Source: DAOTWC01 sp048499435 (GTDB lineage: Bacteria > Chloroflexota > Anaerolineae > Aggregatilineales > Phototrophicaceae). From it: 64,000 nucleotides of DNA. The stretch lies in assembly GCA_048499435.1 (NCBI GenBank), contig JASNZW010000003.1:1-64000 (forward strand), read 5' to 3'. The stretch's first letter is position 1. Each line of letters starts with the position of its first letter. Below are positions 1 to 8,880 of this stretch, in pieces. A model generated the notes under the pieces. That model saw nothing but the letters and a program-made list of their open reading frames with translations. It was not told the origin of the DNA and did no database searches. Both the position numbers and the translations under genes were made by a program.

Positions 1-2
1 CG

Positions 3-1145
3 AACGGGAACGAGGGAGCGGCAGCGAAGAAGGAGAGCTACTACGCGATCCGAGAGGATGAGGCAGCAATAGTGCGCCTCATTTTCCGCCGCTTATTGAA
101 CGGCGATCCCATGCGAAAAATTGCGCTTGAACTCGAAATGGCAGGCGTCAAGCCGCCGAAGCAATCTAAGCATTGGGAAGCCGTATACGTCCGTCTCATT
201 ATCGTGAACGAAGTGTACAAAGGCGATTTTTACGCCCACCGCTGGCATCACACAGTTGTACAAAAGCCGTCAGAGGACGGACTCTCCACCCGTGCAGTAA
301 AGTGCAAAATCGAATATCCGCGCGAGGAATGGATACACGTTCCCGTACCTCCAATTGTGACGCCGGAGGAATGGGAGGCAGCGAACCGGATGCTTGCCCA
401 GAACAAGAAAACCGCACGACGGAACGCCAAAGACCCGTATTTGCTCACTGGACTTGTTCGGTGCGCTCACTGTGGCTGGATGTACACCGGGACGACGCAC
501 CGATCAAACAAGCCGAACGCAAAGCCGCATTGGAAACCATATCGAGGCTACCGTTGCCCGCACAATGGCGTCCGACCCAAGTACCTCGTTACCTCCGAAG
601 CCTGCCAGAACAGCCATATTCCCTGTAAAGTTCTCGACACAGCAGTCTGGGGTATTGTGTGTCAGGCGCTTTTTGAGCCGCAGGTGCTACTCACCGCGCT
701 TGATGAGGACGCGACAAGCGAACGAAACCGGGAGCTATTGCAGCACATTGAATACCTAGAGCGGGAGCTTACGCGCAAACTGGACGACGACGAAAAACTA
801 TTACGTGCATACATGGCGGGAGCGTTCGATGAGCATGAATTTTCAGCACGAAGGAGGATACTCAAGGACGAAGGAACACGAATGACAGAGGAATTAAGCC
901 GCTTACGCGGTCAGGTGATGACCCCGGAGCAGCTAGAACGGCGCAAAGCTGACGTAATTGCGCTATCGAAGCAATTGCAGGCGGAGCAAATGCCTATTGA
1001 TCCACCGTTTGAACTCAAACAGCGGATCATCAAGCTGATCGTTGATGAAATTCTGTTGAACGTGTCAGAGGGTTGGTTGCTGTTGACCGGAGCGATACGC
1101 GGACGATTTTCGATTGTGGATACCCCTGTGGGCAGGGGTTCATAG
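3..1145 (+). CDS. Large serine recombinase, C-terminal part (5' end outside window)
   Basis: The reading frame is open from base 3, so the catalytic N-terminal resolvase domain lies left of the window. What is visible is the tail of the Recombinase domain (a YAIREDEAAIVRLIFRRLL-type segment, then a DNA-contacting stretch to about base 250), a zinc ribbon (CAHC near base 460-475 followed by later Cys residues near 555 and 600), and a long charged coiled-coil segment (about bases 730-950). This order is typical of large serine integrases of phages and integrative elements. The stop codon at 1143-1145 lies inside host comM sequence, so the last residues are encoded by host DNA. The first internal GTG (72) is not the true start. 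Function as site-specific integrase is family knowledge; the element's cargo is not visible. Confidence 0.9.
   Translation, partial: NGNEGAAAKKESYYAIREDEAAIVRLIFRRLLNGDPMRKIALELEMAGVKPPKQSKHWEAVYVRLIIVNEVYKGDFYAHRWHHTVVQKPSEDGLSTRAVKCKIEYPREEWIHVPVPPIVTPEEWEAANRMLAQNKKTARRNAKDPYLLTGLVRCAHCGWMYTGTTHRSNKPNAKPHWKPYRGYRCPHNGVRPKYLVTSEACQNSHIPCKVLDTAVWGIVCQALFEPQVLLTALDEDATSERNRELLQHIEYLERELTRKLDDDEKLLRAYMAGAFDEHEFSARRRILKDEGTRMTEELSRLRGQVMTPEQLERRKADVIALSKQLQAEQMPIDPPFELKQRIIKLIVDEILLNVSEGWLLLTGAIRGRFSIVDTPVGRGS
1122..1139. other. Probable attachment-site junction (att) in comM
   Basis: ACCCCTG (1122-1128) and CAGGGGT (1133-1139) form a perfect 7-bp inverted repeat around TGGG. Exactly here the ComM reading frame on the minus strand stops matching the family (VAAMNPCP is followed by QGYP instead of the usual CG-Y continuation) and the recombinase gene ends. 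The crossover is therefore inferred to lie around 1128-1136. Inverted repeats around a short core are usual for serine integrase att sites. The partner half-site is outside the window. Confidence 0.65.
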
Positions 1146-2199
1146 CGGCGACGAGCAGGAAGTTGGCCGGGAAGGTGAGCGTGCCGCTGGCGCGGCTGAT
1201 CGTCACGATCTTATCCTCTACCGGCTGGCGCAGGACTTCAAGCGTGCGCGTGCCGAACTCTGGCAGCTCATCAAGGAACAGCACCCCCCGGTGCGACAGG
1301 CTGATCTCGCCCGGCTTGGGGATAGAGCCGCCGCCGACCAGCCCGGCCTGCGAGATTGTATGGTGCGGCGCGCGGAACGGCCGGATGCGCGCCAGCGGGC
1401 TGCTGCCCTGGAGCAGATCGGCTACTGAGTAGATGCGCGTGACCTCCAGCGCTTCGTCAAGCGTGAGGCGCGGCAGGATGCCGGGCATGGCGCGCGCCAG
1501 CAGCGTTTTGCCCGCGCCCGGCGGCCCCTGCATCATGATGTTGTGGTTGCCGGCGGCGGCGATCTCCAGCGCGCGCTTGGCGTGTTCCTGGCCGCGAATG
1601 TCGGCGTAGTCCACCAGGTTATCCAGCGGCAGCGCCGCGTCGTCCGCGTCCAGCGGCGGCGGCGAATAGCGTTCAATCGGCTGCAGATTGTAGAGATGTT
1701 CCACGAGCTGGCCCAGCGTCGCCACCGGGATGACGCTGACGCCCGCCACCAGCGCGGCTTCCGGCGCGTCCTCCGCCGGGACATAAATCGTTTCACAGCC
1801 TTCCAGCAGCGCCGTGTGCGCCATCGGCAGCACGCCGTTGACGTGGCGCACGCTGCCGTCCAGCGACAGCTCGCCTATGAACAGCGCGCCGTCCAGCGCC
1901 GCCAGCGGAAGCTGGTCGGTGGCGGCCAGCACGCCAACAGCGATCGCCAGGTCGTAGGCCGGGCCATGTTTAGGCAGGTTGGCGGGCGAGAGGTTGACGG
2001 TATAGCCTTTGTTGACGAACTGAAGACCGCTGTTTTTAATGGCCGAGCGCACCCGGTCGCGGCTTTCGCGCACCGCCGAGTCTGGCAGGCCGACAATGGT
2101 GAACATAGGCACGCCGGCGCGTGGGTTGAAATCGGTCTCGACTTCGACGATATAGCCTTCCAGGCCAACGACGGCGCAGGCGCGGACAATTGCCAGCAT
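1130..2199 (-). pseudogene. comM: Truncated comM / YifB-family Mg-chelatase-like AAA+ ATPase, interrupted by integrated element
   Basis: The protein starts MLAIVRACAVVGLEG, the normal N-terminus of the family, with AAGGAA upstream of the ATG at 2199; the longer ATG at 2220 adds seven atypical residues. It contains the ChlI-type N-terminal domain, Walker A (GPPGAGKT, about residue 225), and Walker B (VLFLDELPEF). After about 356 residues, at AAMNPCP, homology ends and the frame continues into antisense of the recombinase gene to a stop near 1030. Intact family members are about 500 residues, so the end of the ATPase domain and the Mg-chelatase C-terminal domain are missing and should sit beyond the far end of the element. 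ComM is a hexameric helicase promoting branch migration during natural transformation in Gram-negative bacteria; here it is probably inactive unless excision restores it. Confidence 0.85.
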
Positions 2200-2239
2200 G
2201 GACGCTTTCCTTATTTTCATACGCGGCGGCGCTTATCTC

Positions 2240-2245
2240 AGTATA
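2240..2245 (-). promoter_or_regulatory. Possible -10 element of comM
   Basis: On the minus strand TATACT lies about 40 bases upstream of the comM start. No convincing -35 box is seen 16-18 bases further upstream, so this is a weak call. Confidence 0.3.
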
Positions 2246-2326
2246 GCGCTGCCGGCGGGTTGGCGCGGGTTAAGGTTCAGGGGGCGGGTTAAAACCGCCG
2301 AATTTGTTTATGCAGTTTGAACGATT

Positions 2327-3184
2327 TCAGACTCCGAAGCGGCGCAGGATGCGGTCCACCGAGCCAGCATAGCTGCCGCCAAACAGGCGCACATGGACGA
2401 GCAGCGGGTACAGGTTGTAAATATCGCGCCGCGCTTCAAAGAAACCTGGCTCAATAGGGCGCAGCGCGTGGTAGCGCTCGAAAAATGCCTGGCCGAATGT
2501 GTTGAACAGGGTGATGTAGGCCAGCTCCATTTCCGGGTGGGCGTAATAGATGGCGGGGTCAACAAAGGCCGTTACCCGGTCAGCGGCGGCCAGCACGTTG
2601 GTCGTCCAGATGTCGCCGTGAATCAGCGCCGGCTGTTCCGGCTCAGTCAGCAGCGCGTCGAGTTTTCCGGCGAGCCGTTCGATGCGCGCCAGCATGGTGG
2701 CGGGCAGCCGCCCGGAGTCAGCGGCCAGCCGCGCCAGGTAGCGGAGCCGCTGGTCGCGGAAGAAGGCGACCCACGACTGTGTCCAGGGGTTGGGCTGGCG
2801 CAGCGGCCCGATCAGCGTGTCGCGCTCCAGGCCGCAGGCTGGCGCTGTGACCGCGTGCAGCGCGGCCAGCAGATCAGCGGCATGGCGCTCAGCGGCCTCT
2901 GAGAAGTGGCTGCTGCCCGCGACGAACGCCAGCAGCAGCAGCGCCGGCTCGCTGTGCAGCACCTCCGGGACCGGCAGGCTGGTATGCTGAGCCAGATAGC
3001 GCAGCATGTAGCCTTCGATATCCAGCGTGCCGCCGGCGCCGCTGGTTTTAACAACAACGATTCGCCCGTCTGGCAGCTCCGCGCGGAAAACCTGGCTGAC
3101 CATCCCGCCGTGCAGCGGATCAAGGCGGGCTGGCAGCAGACCTGTGATGCGCTGGAGCTGGGCCGCCAGGTCGGGTGGAGTCAC
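2327..3184 (-). CDS. Fructosamine/ketosamine-3-kinase family protein
   Basis: A 285-residue protein of normal length for the fructosamine kinase family. The phosphotransferase motif is HGDIWTTN, followed by the metal-binding FVDPAIYYAHPEMELAY segment that is typical of this family rather than of general aminoglycoside phosphotransferases. Family members phosphorylate ketosamines on glycated proteins or small molecules and so start deglycation; the true substrate here is unknown. Its ATG overlaps the stop of the upstream glycosyltransferase by four bases (ATGA), implying translational coupling and one transcript. Association with polysaccharide genes could mean a sugar-linked substrate, but that is only inference. 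Confidence 0.88.
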   Translation of the reverse strand: MTPPDLAAQLQRITGLLPARLDPLHGGMVSQVFRAELPDGRIVVVKTSGAGGTLDIEGYMLRYLAQHTSLPVPEVLHSEPALLLLAFVAGSSHFSEAAERHAADLLAALHAVTAPACGLERDTLIGPLRQPNPWTQSWVAFFRDQRLRYLARLAADSGRLPATMLARIERLAGKLDALLTEPEQPALIHGDIWTTNVLAAADRVTAFVDPAIYYAHPEMELAYITLFNTFGQAFFERYHALRPIEPGFFEARRDIYNLYPLLVHVRLFGGSYAGSVDRILRRFGV

Positions 3185-4488
3185 GCGGGCGACCTCAGCA
3201 GGCGCTGATAGAGTGCGAAGATCTCGCTCACCTCATCGTGATCGGTTCTTACGGGCGGAATGCCCGCGCGCAGCCGCGGCAGCAGTTCGGGTTCTGAAAC
3301 CAGCCGTTCGAGCTGGCGGCGCAGGTCCTGGGCGTCGTTAAGCTCAAACAAAAGGCCGCTTTGTTCGTGTTTTATCAGCTCCGCCATGCCGCCCAGCCGC
3401 GTGGCGATCACCGGCACGCCGGCGGCATACGCCTCCCAGATCACAGAGGGACTGTTTTCGTACCAGCGCGACGGCACGACCAGCACGGCGAGGGATGCCA
3501 GGATGTCCCATAAGGCGTTTTTCTGATAGCTGCCCTGCCAGCGGACCGCCGGGTAATTCGCTGTGCGGCGCTTCAGCGCCGCTGTGTAAGCCGGGTCTTC
3601 GTCGTCTGGCCCCCACAGATCGAGGGTGATGGCGTGCCCGGCGTCAAGCAGCGGCAGCACCGCGTCAACAATGAGGTCAACCCCTTTATGCGGCTTGATC
3701 TGCCCTAGGTAGCCCAGGTGCAGCGCGTCAGCCGGGCCGCGATCAGCGGGCGCTGGGCTTTTATTGGTGGCTGCCAGGCCATGCCGGACGAGCGCGAAGC
3801 GTTCGGTGTCGAAGCCAAACTCAGCGAATTTGTCTATCAGAAACTGCGATGGGCTGATGACCAGATCAGCTTCCTGCAGGGTGCGGTGGAGCGTCACGCG
3901 GCGCACGCCGACGGCGGTTTCCAGGTCGTGCAGCACGGGAATCTGCCACAGCGCATCTACCAGCCCCGGCGCTTTCTGCGAAAACAGGCGATACCGGCGC
4001 TTGCTCTCCGCCAGGCAGCGCGCGCATTTACGGTCGGTTTCCGGCCCGCTGCACAGGGTGTTATCCGCCCGAAGCAGGTTGAGACGTGCGCACAGGAACC
4101 AATACTCTGTAAGCGTGATGGCGACCGGTATGCCCGCCTGCCGGGCAGCGCGGATAACCGGTACAGCCAGCAGATAGCCGCTGATTATGTGGATGAGGTC
4201 AAAGTGCGATTGTTTGAGCACCTGCTGAATGGCGTCGGCCAACTGCGGCGAGTCATAAGAGCCAGGGTAAGGCGCGGTGGTCCCCGCGTTGTAGAAAACC
4301 CGATGAACGGGGAAGCCGTTCTCGCGCTCAATTTCTACCCTGAAGTGTGGGTCGTCAAGCTGTTCGACGGCGAACACCGCAACGGTATGCGCCCTGGCTG
4401 CCAGCCAGTGGGCGATGCGCTCCGCGACGCGCTCTGCGCCCGCATAATGTGAGGGGGGAAACCCGTGAACTGCGATGAGGATGTTCAA
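3181..4488 (-). CDS. Glycosyltransferase family 4 (GT-B fold)
   Basis: A 435-residue protein. The N-terminus (NILIAVHGFPPSHYAGAERV) is the acceptor-side Rossmann domain with the usual GG/AE-containing loop; the C-terminal half has LGYLGQIKPHKGVD and the E-x7-E motif within ENSPSVIWEAYAAGVPVIA, which binds the nucleotide sugar. It should transfer a sugar from an NDP-sugar to a growing surface glycan at the cytoplasmic face of the membrane. A cysteine-containing segment (CSGPETDRKCARCLAE) near residues 150-165 is characteristic of a GT4 subgroup that carries a small Cys cluster. It is coupled to the kinase downstream and lies 43 bases after the flippase gene. Confidence 0.9.
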   Translation of the reverse strand: MNILIAVHGFPPSHYAGAERVAERIAHWLAARAHTVAVFAVEQLDDPHFRVEIERENGFPVHRVFYNAGTTAPYPGSYDSPQLADAIQQVLKQSHFDLIHIISGYLLAVPVIRAARQAGIPVAITLTEYWFLCARLNLLRADNTLCSGPETDRKCARCLAESKRRYRLFSQKAPGLVDALWQIPVLHDLETAVGVRRVTLHRTLQEADLVISPSQFLIDKFAEFGFDTERFALVRHGLAATNKSPAPADRGPADALHLGYLGQIKPHKGVDLIVDAVLPLLDAGHAITLDLWGPDDEDPAYTAALKRRTANYPAVRWQGSYQKNALWDILASLAVLVVPSRWYENSPSVIWEAYAAGVPVIATRLGGMAELIKHEQSGLLFELNDAQDLRRQLERLVSEPELLPRLRAGIPPVRTDHDEVSEIFALYQRLLRSPA

Positions 4489-4531
4489 GATAGCGCACTC
4501 CTGCCGTGAAACGAGAATGCCACACAGAGCG

Positions 4532-6028
4532 TCAGCGGGCCGGTTTGAGGCGCGCGGGCAGCCGCCGCCTGATGAAGCTGATTATGTGCGCGCGCTCGGC
4601 CTGGGTGAACGCGCCCGATACCCACACCAGCGCCAGATAAACCACAGCGCCAATCGGGATAACCAGCAGGAAGTGCGCCTGGTTCAAAAGCAGTATCACG
4701 CCGCCCATCAGCGCCGCGGCCCCAGCCAGGCGCAGCAGCCGCCGGAAGCCCAGCCCGGCGCCGAAGGCGTGCCGGTACAGGAAATAGTACAGCGCCGCGC
4801 CGGCAGCGTCGGTCAGCACAGTGGCGAATGCCGAGCCTACAACGCCGATTCGCGGGACCATTATCAGGTTGAGCGCCAGATTAATGAAGCCCAGGCTGAT
4901 ATAGATGCGCGCTGCCGCGCCTTCGCGCACCGTTGAGTTGGCGATCTGCCCGCAGAACGAGTGGTACATCACGAAGGGTATGTCCCACACCAGGATCGCG
5001 AGCACGATCGCCGCCGGCGCGATCTCTGGCTGATAGAGAAAGTGGATGATGGGCTGGGCCAGCAGCGTCCCGCCGACGGCAATCGGCAGGCCGATGAACA
5101 GCAGCATTTTCACTGACGAGTAATACCAGGGCAGAATCGAGGCAGGGTCGCGCGCGTGTTCCTGCGCCAGGGTGGGCATGACGGCGGCGCCGAAGCTGGC
5201 CGTCAGGCTCACCAGCGTCAAGACGAGATTATAGGCGACGTTGTACAGCCCAACTTCGTATTCGCTGACGAAGTTGCTCAGAACAATGGTGTCAACGCGG
5301 AAGGCGAACGACAGCGCAATCTGCGTGAACCCGAACGGCAGGCCAGCCCGCACCACGCTCCACCACATAGCGGGGTTAACCTGGAAGCGCGGCGGGCCTA
5401 ATTTGTTGCGGCGCACAAACCAGTAGGCGAGCGCTGTGACAATCGGCATATTGAGGATGCCGGCGACAAACAGCCAGAGGAAATTGAAACCCAGATACAG
5501 GAAGAGGCCGGCGAAGATCATCCACAGCACCTGCATGATAACAGTCAGCGCTGATGAGATGTCTATGCGCTCCCTGCCCACCAGCACACTGGTGAGCGGG
5601 GCCAGCAGAATCTGGAAGAAATAGGTGCCGCAGAACACGAGGATGCCCAGGATGATGTCGTGCGAATAGTCGGTTAAGAGCACTGCGCCGCCTACTGTGA
5701 CGACGGTGCTGATAACCGCCAGGACCAGCCGCAGCGAAACGGTGTCCCAGAACAGGTCCTCGCTGCGGCCTGGGGTGCGGGCGATTTCGCGGGTGAGGTA
5801 CTGCGTGATGCCCAGGTCGCCGATTACGGAGAACAGGCCCGCCCAGGCCATCACGATCCAGTACTGGCCGAAGGCTTCACCGCCCAGGGTCCTTACGACC
5901 AGGACGCTGAAAATGAAATTGGCGCCCTTAAGCGCAAGCTGAGCCGCCATGCCCCACAGGGTATTGCGGGCGATCATCTGGCCCGCGCTGCGGGTTGGCG
6001 TTGTGGTCTGGACAGAAGTTTCCGACAT
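4532..6028 (-). CDS. Polysaccharide (Wzx-type) flippase, MOP superfamily
   Basis: A highly hydrophobic protein of about 498 residues with roughly 12-14 predicted membrane helices, beginning SAGQMIARNTLWGMAAQLALK, the typical amphipathic opening of oligosaccharide flippases. It should move undecaprenyl-linked repeat units across the cytoplasmic membrane. The ATG at 6028 is preceded by GAGGG; an upstream GTG at 6061 would add 11 residues and is less likely. It is placed between two GT4 genes, consistent with a surface or exopolysaccharide locus. Polymerase and ligase genes of such a system are not in the window. Confidence 0.88.
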   Translation of the reverse strand: MSETSVQTTTPTRSAGQMIARNTLWGMAAQLALKGANFIFSVLVVRTLGGEAFGQYWIVMAWAGLFSVIGDLGITQYLTREIARTPGRSEDLFWDTVSLRLVLAVISTVVTVGGAVLLTDYSHDIILGILVFCGTYFFQILLAPLTSVLVGRERIDISSALTVIMQVLWMIFAGLFLYLGFNFLWLFVAGILNMPIVTALAYWFVRRNKLGPPRFQVNPAMWWSVVRAGLPFGFTQIALSFAFRVDTIVLSNFVSEYEVGLYNVAYNLVLTLVSLTASFGAAVMPTLAQEHARDPASILPWYYSSVKMLLFIGLPIAVGGTLLAQPIIHFLYQPEIAPAAIVLAILVWDIPFVMYHSFCGQIANSTVREGAAARIYISLGFINLALNLIMVPRIGVVGSAFATVLTDAAGAALYYFLYRHAFGAGLGFRRLLRLAGAAALMGGVILLLNQAHFLLVIPIGAVVYLALVWVSGAFTQAERAHIISFIRRRLPARLKPAR

Positions 6029-6117
6029 AATCCCTCGTAGCTGCTGCGGTGCATCAAACACGGAGAGAGGCTGTGCCAGGCTCTCTCGCGTTCGGTTAAA
6101 TCCTCAAACGGTGGGGG

Positions 6118-7251
6118 TCAGGCTGGCAGGCGCAGCGCTCGCTCATAACAGGCCAGCGTGCGGCGCGCCGTTTCGTCCCAGGTGAACTGCGCCACCCGCG
6201 CGAACCCGCGCGCGCGCATCTGCGCTGCCAGTTCGGGTTCGGTCAGCACGCGGGTGATATTGCGGGCGAAACCGTCTGCGTCCTCGGCATCGGCCAGCAG
6301 TCCCGCGTCGCCAGCGACTTCAGGAATGGAGCCGCGATCTGACGCGATCACCGGCGCGCCGCAGACCATCGCCTCAAAGACGGGTATGCCCAGCCCTTCA
6401 ATCCACGATGGGAAAACAAAGGCGCGCGCCAGGTTGAACAGCGCAATCAGATCAGCGTAGGGCGGGCGTATCAGCAGGCGCGCATCGCCTGCCGCCTGGG
6501 CGGCCAGGACTTCTGCCGGCGGCTCTGGCGTGCGCGAGAAGAACACAATCTGATACTGTTCGCGCAGTTCAGGCGCCAGTTCCTGCCAGGCGCGCACAAG
6601 CGTGGCCGGGTTTTTGATGGCATCGGCCAGCACGAACGGCTTCTCTAACTGGTAGCGCTGCCGCACAGTTTCCAGGGCGGCAGCGTCAGTAATCCGGCGC
6701 GCATCGGGCGGTGGGCTGTACATAACGACCTCGATCTGCGCAGGGTTAAAGCTGCTGTACTTGATAATCTCCTGCCGGGAATACTCCGAGATTGTGATAA
6801 CCAGGCGGGCGCGGCGCAGCGCCTGCACAGTGGAGAAGTGCAGGTACGTCATCATGCCTATAGTAGAGGCCTTTTTCGCGTGCCCCCGGACGATCTCGCG
6901 CAGCGGCATCACGTTGATCTGGTCGTGAAGGGTGATAACCGCTGGCACGCCCGCCGGCGCGAAACCGTAGTTGGCGGGGAAGTGTGCCACATCGAGCCGG
7001 TCCTGCTTCATCGCCTGGCGCATAAAGTAGTCGTTGTAAACGCTGGACAGCGGGTTGCGATACGGCAGCAGCCGAACAGTGGCGTTGGCGGGCAGGTCGG
7101 ACAGCTCCAGGGGCTTTTTTGTGTCGGCGTACAGGAAGAAGTCGTGCTGCGGGCCGGCTGCCAGCAGGGCAGCGGTCAGGTATGTGACGTAGCGATGAAC
7201 ACCTCCCATCAGCCCGTGCGAGAGATACCTGATATCAACCCCTATGCGCAT
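6118..7251 (-). CDS. Glycosyltransferase family 4
   Basis: Start chosen at the ATG at 7251 (MRIGVDIRYLSHGLMGGVHRY), which has AAAGG eight bases upstream; a frame extension to 7296 lacks support. The C-terminal domain has the signature PSWIEGLGIPVFEAMVCGAPVI and IPEVAGDAG, the E-x7-E nucleotide-sugar site of GT4 enzymes (mannosyl/glucosyl transfer is common). Length, 377 residues, is normal. It is the first gene of the minus-strand polysaccharide set and faces rpmF across a 260-base intergenic region. Confidence 0.9.
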   Translation of the reverse strand: MRIGVDIRYLSHGLMGGVHRYVTYLTAALLAAGPQHDFFLYADTKKPLELSDLPANATVRLLPYRNPLSSVYNDYFMRQAMKQDRLDVAHFPANYGFAPAGVPAVITLHDQINVMPLREIVRGHAKKASTIGMMTYLHFSTVQALRRARLVITISEYSRQEIIKYSSFNPAQIEVVMYSPPPDARRITDAAALETVRQRYQLEKPFVLADAIKNPATLVRAWQELAPELREQYQIVFFSRTPEPPAEVLAAQAAGDARLLIRPPYADLIALFNLARAFVFPSWIEGLGIPVFEAMVCGAPVIASDRGSIPEVAGDAGLLADAEDADGFARNITRVLTEPELAAQMRARGFARVAQFTWDETARRTLACYERALRLPA

Positions 7252-7417
7252 TACCGGACCTTTCAGCGGCGAGAGCGTTCGTAACAGTTGGGGCAAACAA
7301 TGCTTAGCATGCGCTGATTATATCAAACAGGGTATTCCTTGCAGTCAGCTAAAGCTCAGGAAGAAAGCGCTGGCGGGCGCGCCGCTGGCCGAAACGCTGC
7401 CGCGCCACATCCTCGCC

Positions 7418-7447
7418 TTGACAGTGTGCACGGCCGCGCCTTATAAT
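7418..7447 (+). promoter_or_regulatory. Sigma-70-type promoter of rpmF
   Basis: Perfect consensus boxes TTGACA (7418-7423) and TATAAT (7442-7447) separated by 18 bases. They lie 66 bases upstream of the rpmF start, in the divergent region shared with the glycosyltransferase gene. This is the clearest housekeeping promoter in the window. Confidence 0.8.
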
Positions 7448-7512
7448 GCTTCCGTTACCGCCGCAAGACCGGCGCGCCCGGTTCTTTGTATCAGTTCTGA
7501 GGAGTAAACCGC

Positions 7513-7698
7513 GTGGGTCCGCTGCCAAAACGTAAAGTCTCTCGCAGCCGCCGCAATCGCCGCCGGGCGCATGACAGCCTGACGCTGAATCACCTGGTGG
7601 TGTGTGAGGGGTGTGGTGAATATCATGTCGCGCATCGTGCCTGCCTGAACTGCGGCACATATCGCGGTGAAACGTTTGTCGAAGTTAAAAGCGAGTAA
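7513..7698 (+). CDS. rpmF: 50S ribosomal protein L32
   Basis: A 61-residue basic protein starting at GTG with TGAGGAG upstream. The N-terminus GPLPKRKVSRSRRNRRRAH is the conserved L32 opening, and CEGCGEYHVAHRACLNC forms the C-x2-C-x9-C-x2-C zinc ribbon of the zinc-binding L32 form. It is a component of the large ribosomal subunit near the 5' end of 23S rRNA. In many bacteria rpmF is followed by plsX, fabH and fabD; here only fabD follows, and a strong terminator separates them. No yceD homologue precedes it. Confidence 0.97.
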   Translation: MGPLPKRKVSRSRRNRRRAHDSLTLNHLVVCEGCGEYHVAHRACLNCGTYRGETFVEVKSE

Positions 7699-7729
7699 CG
7701 ACAGGTATTTCCCCCTGCATAGCGCTGTG

Positions 7730-7765
7730 GCCCTGTCTGGTATGTGACCAGGCAGGGCTTTTTTT
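7730..7765 (+). terminator. Rho-independent terminator after rpmF
   Basis: An 11-bp stem (7730-7740 with 7748-7758, one G-U pair), loop TATGTGA, followed by seven T residues (7759-7765). Stem and U-tract are both strong. Confidence 0.92.
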
Positions 7766-7772
7766 GTGAATT

Positions 7773-7800
7773 TTGCCAAAAATGAGTTTCAGGTTATGCT
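7773..7800 (+). promoter_or_regulatory. Probable fabD promoter
   Basis: TTGCCA (7773-7778) and TATGCT (7795-7800) with 16-base spacing, right after the rpmF terminator and 45 bases before the fabD ATG. The position after a strong terminator makes an independent promoter necessary. Confidence 0.55.
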
Positions 7801-7844
7801 ATTTTGCATTCGCGGCTTGCGCATGAACAGGGGTTGGGTTGCAT

Positions 7845-8804
7845 ATGGTTGAATGGTCGGCCACTGCGTTTGTATTTCCAGGCCAGGCCTCGCAGGAGGT
7901 CGGCATGGGGAAAGCCATTGCAGCGGCCTACACTGTTGCACGTGATACATTCCTGCAGGCTGATGACATCCTCGGCTTCAAGCTGTCAACGCTGTGCTTT
8001 GAAGGGCCTGAGGCTGACCTGAACGACACCATTAACACCCAACCGGCGCTCTACGTGTGCGGCATCGCCACGCTGCGGGCGCTTCAGGCTGAATGCCCCG
8101 AAGCCGTGCCGGCTTTCACGGCGGGCCACAGCCTGGGGGAGTTTACCGCGCTCACCGCGGCGGGCGCGCTGACCTTTGAAGATGGCGTGCGGCTGGTGCG
8201 CGAGCGCGGCCGCCTGATGAAGGAAGCGGACGTGCGCAGCCCCGGCGCGATGGCCGCCATACTGGGGCCGGACGGCAGCGCGGTGCGCGACCTGTGCGCG
8301 CAGGTGGCGCAGCAGACAGGCGGCGTGCTGGTGCTGGCAAACGACAACTGCCCCGGCCAGACGGTGATTTCCGGTGACGACCGATCTATTGAGATGGCGC
8401 TTGAGGCGGCCCTGGCAGCCGGCGCGAAACGCGCTGTTAAGCTGGCGGTGAGCATCGCCGCGCATTCCCCACTGATGGAGCCGGCCTCAGCCCACTTCCG
8501 CCGCGCGCTGGAACAGGTGAGCTTTCACAGGCCGCGCGTGCCCGTTTACTCGAATATCCATGCAAAACCCCTGACTGACGCGGAAGCAATTCGCCGGGAA
8601 CTCGAACAGCAGTTGACGCACTCGGTGTTGTGGACGGATTCGATCCGCGCGATGGCCGCCGCTGGCGCTGGAACATTTGTCGAAATCGGCCCTAAGGATG
8701 TGCTGGCCGGCCTTATCAAGCGCATCGAGCGCGGCGCGGCGCGGTTTACACTTAATGGCCTGGATAGTTTTCAGACGTTCCTGGCTGCCGCGCGCGCGGA
8801 ATGA
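7845..8804 (+). CDS. fabD: Malonyl-CoA:ACP transacylase
   Basis: A 319-residue enzyme of usual length. FPGQASQ marks the N-terminus, the nucleophile elbow is GHSLGEF (Ser96), and the catalytic His is in AAHSPLM (about residue 207). It loads malonyl groups from CoA onto acyl carrier protein for fatty acid synthesis in the cytoplasm. The ATG at 7845 is preferred; a TTG two codons upstream is in frame. The usual neighbours fabH, fabG and acpP are absent from the window, so the fatty-acid genes are dispersed. Confidence 0.95.
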   Translation: MVEWSATAFVFPGQASQEVGMGKAIAAAYTVARDTFLQADDILGFKLSTLCFEGPEADLNDTINTQPALYVCGIATLRALQAECPEAVPAFTAGHSLGEFTALTAAGALTFEDGVRLVRERGRLMKEADVRSPGAMAAILGPDGSAVRDLCAQVAQQTGGVLVLANDNCPGQTVISGDDRSIEMALEAALAAGAKRAVKLAVSIAAHSPLMEPASAHFRRALEQVSFHRPRVPVYSNIHAKPLTDAEAIRRELEQQLTHSVLWTDSIRAMAAAGAGTFVEIGPKDVLAGLIKRIERGAARFTLNGLDSFQTFLAAARAE

Positions 8805-8880
8805 GTCGGCTTCAAGTCTGTGTTGCGGAACACGCGGCAGGCGTTAATATATACGCTTCTTACGTTAGCGTGAGGAAGTT

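Noticed and set aside
2270..2310. Terminator between comM and the kinase gene
   Set aside because: Only a 5-bp GC stem (GGCGG/CCGCC) with a poor U-tract; too weak to call.
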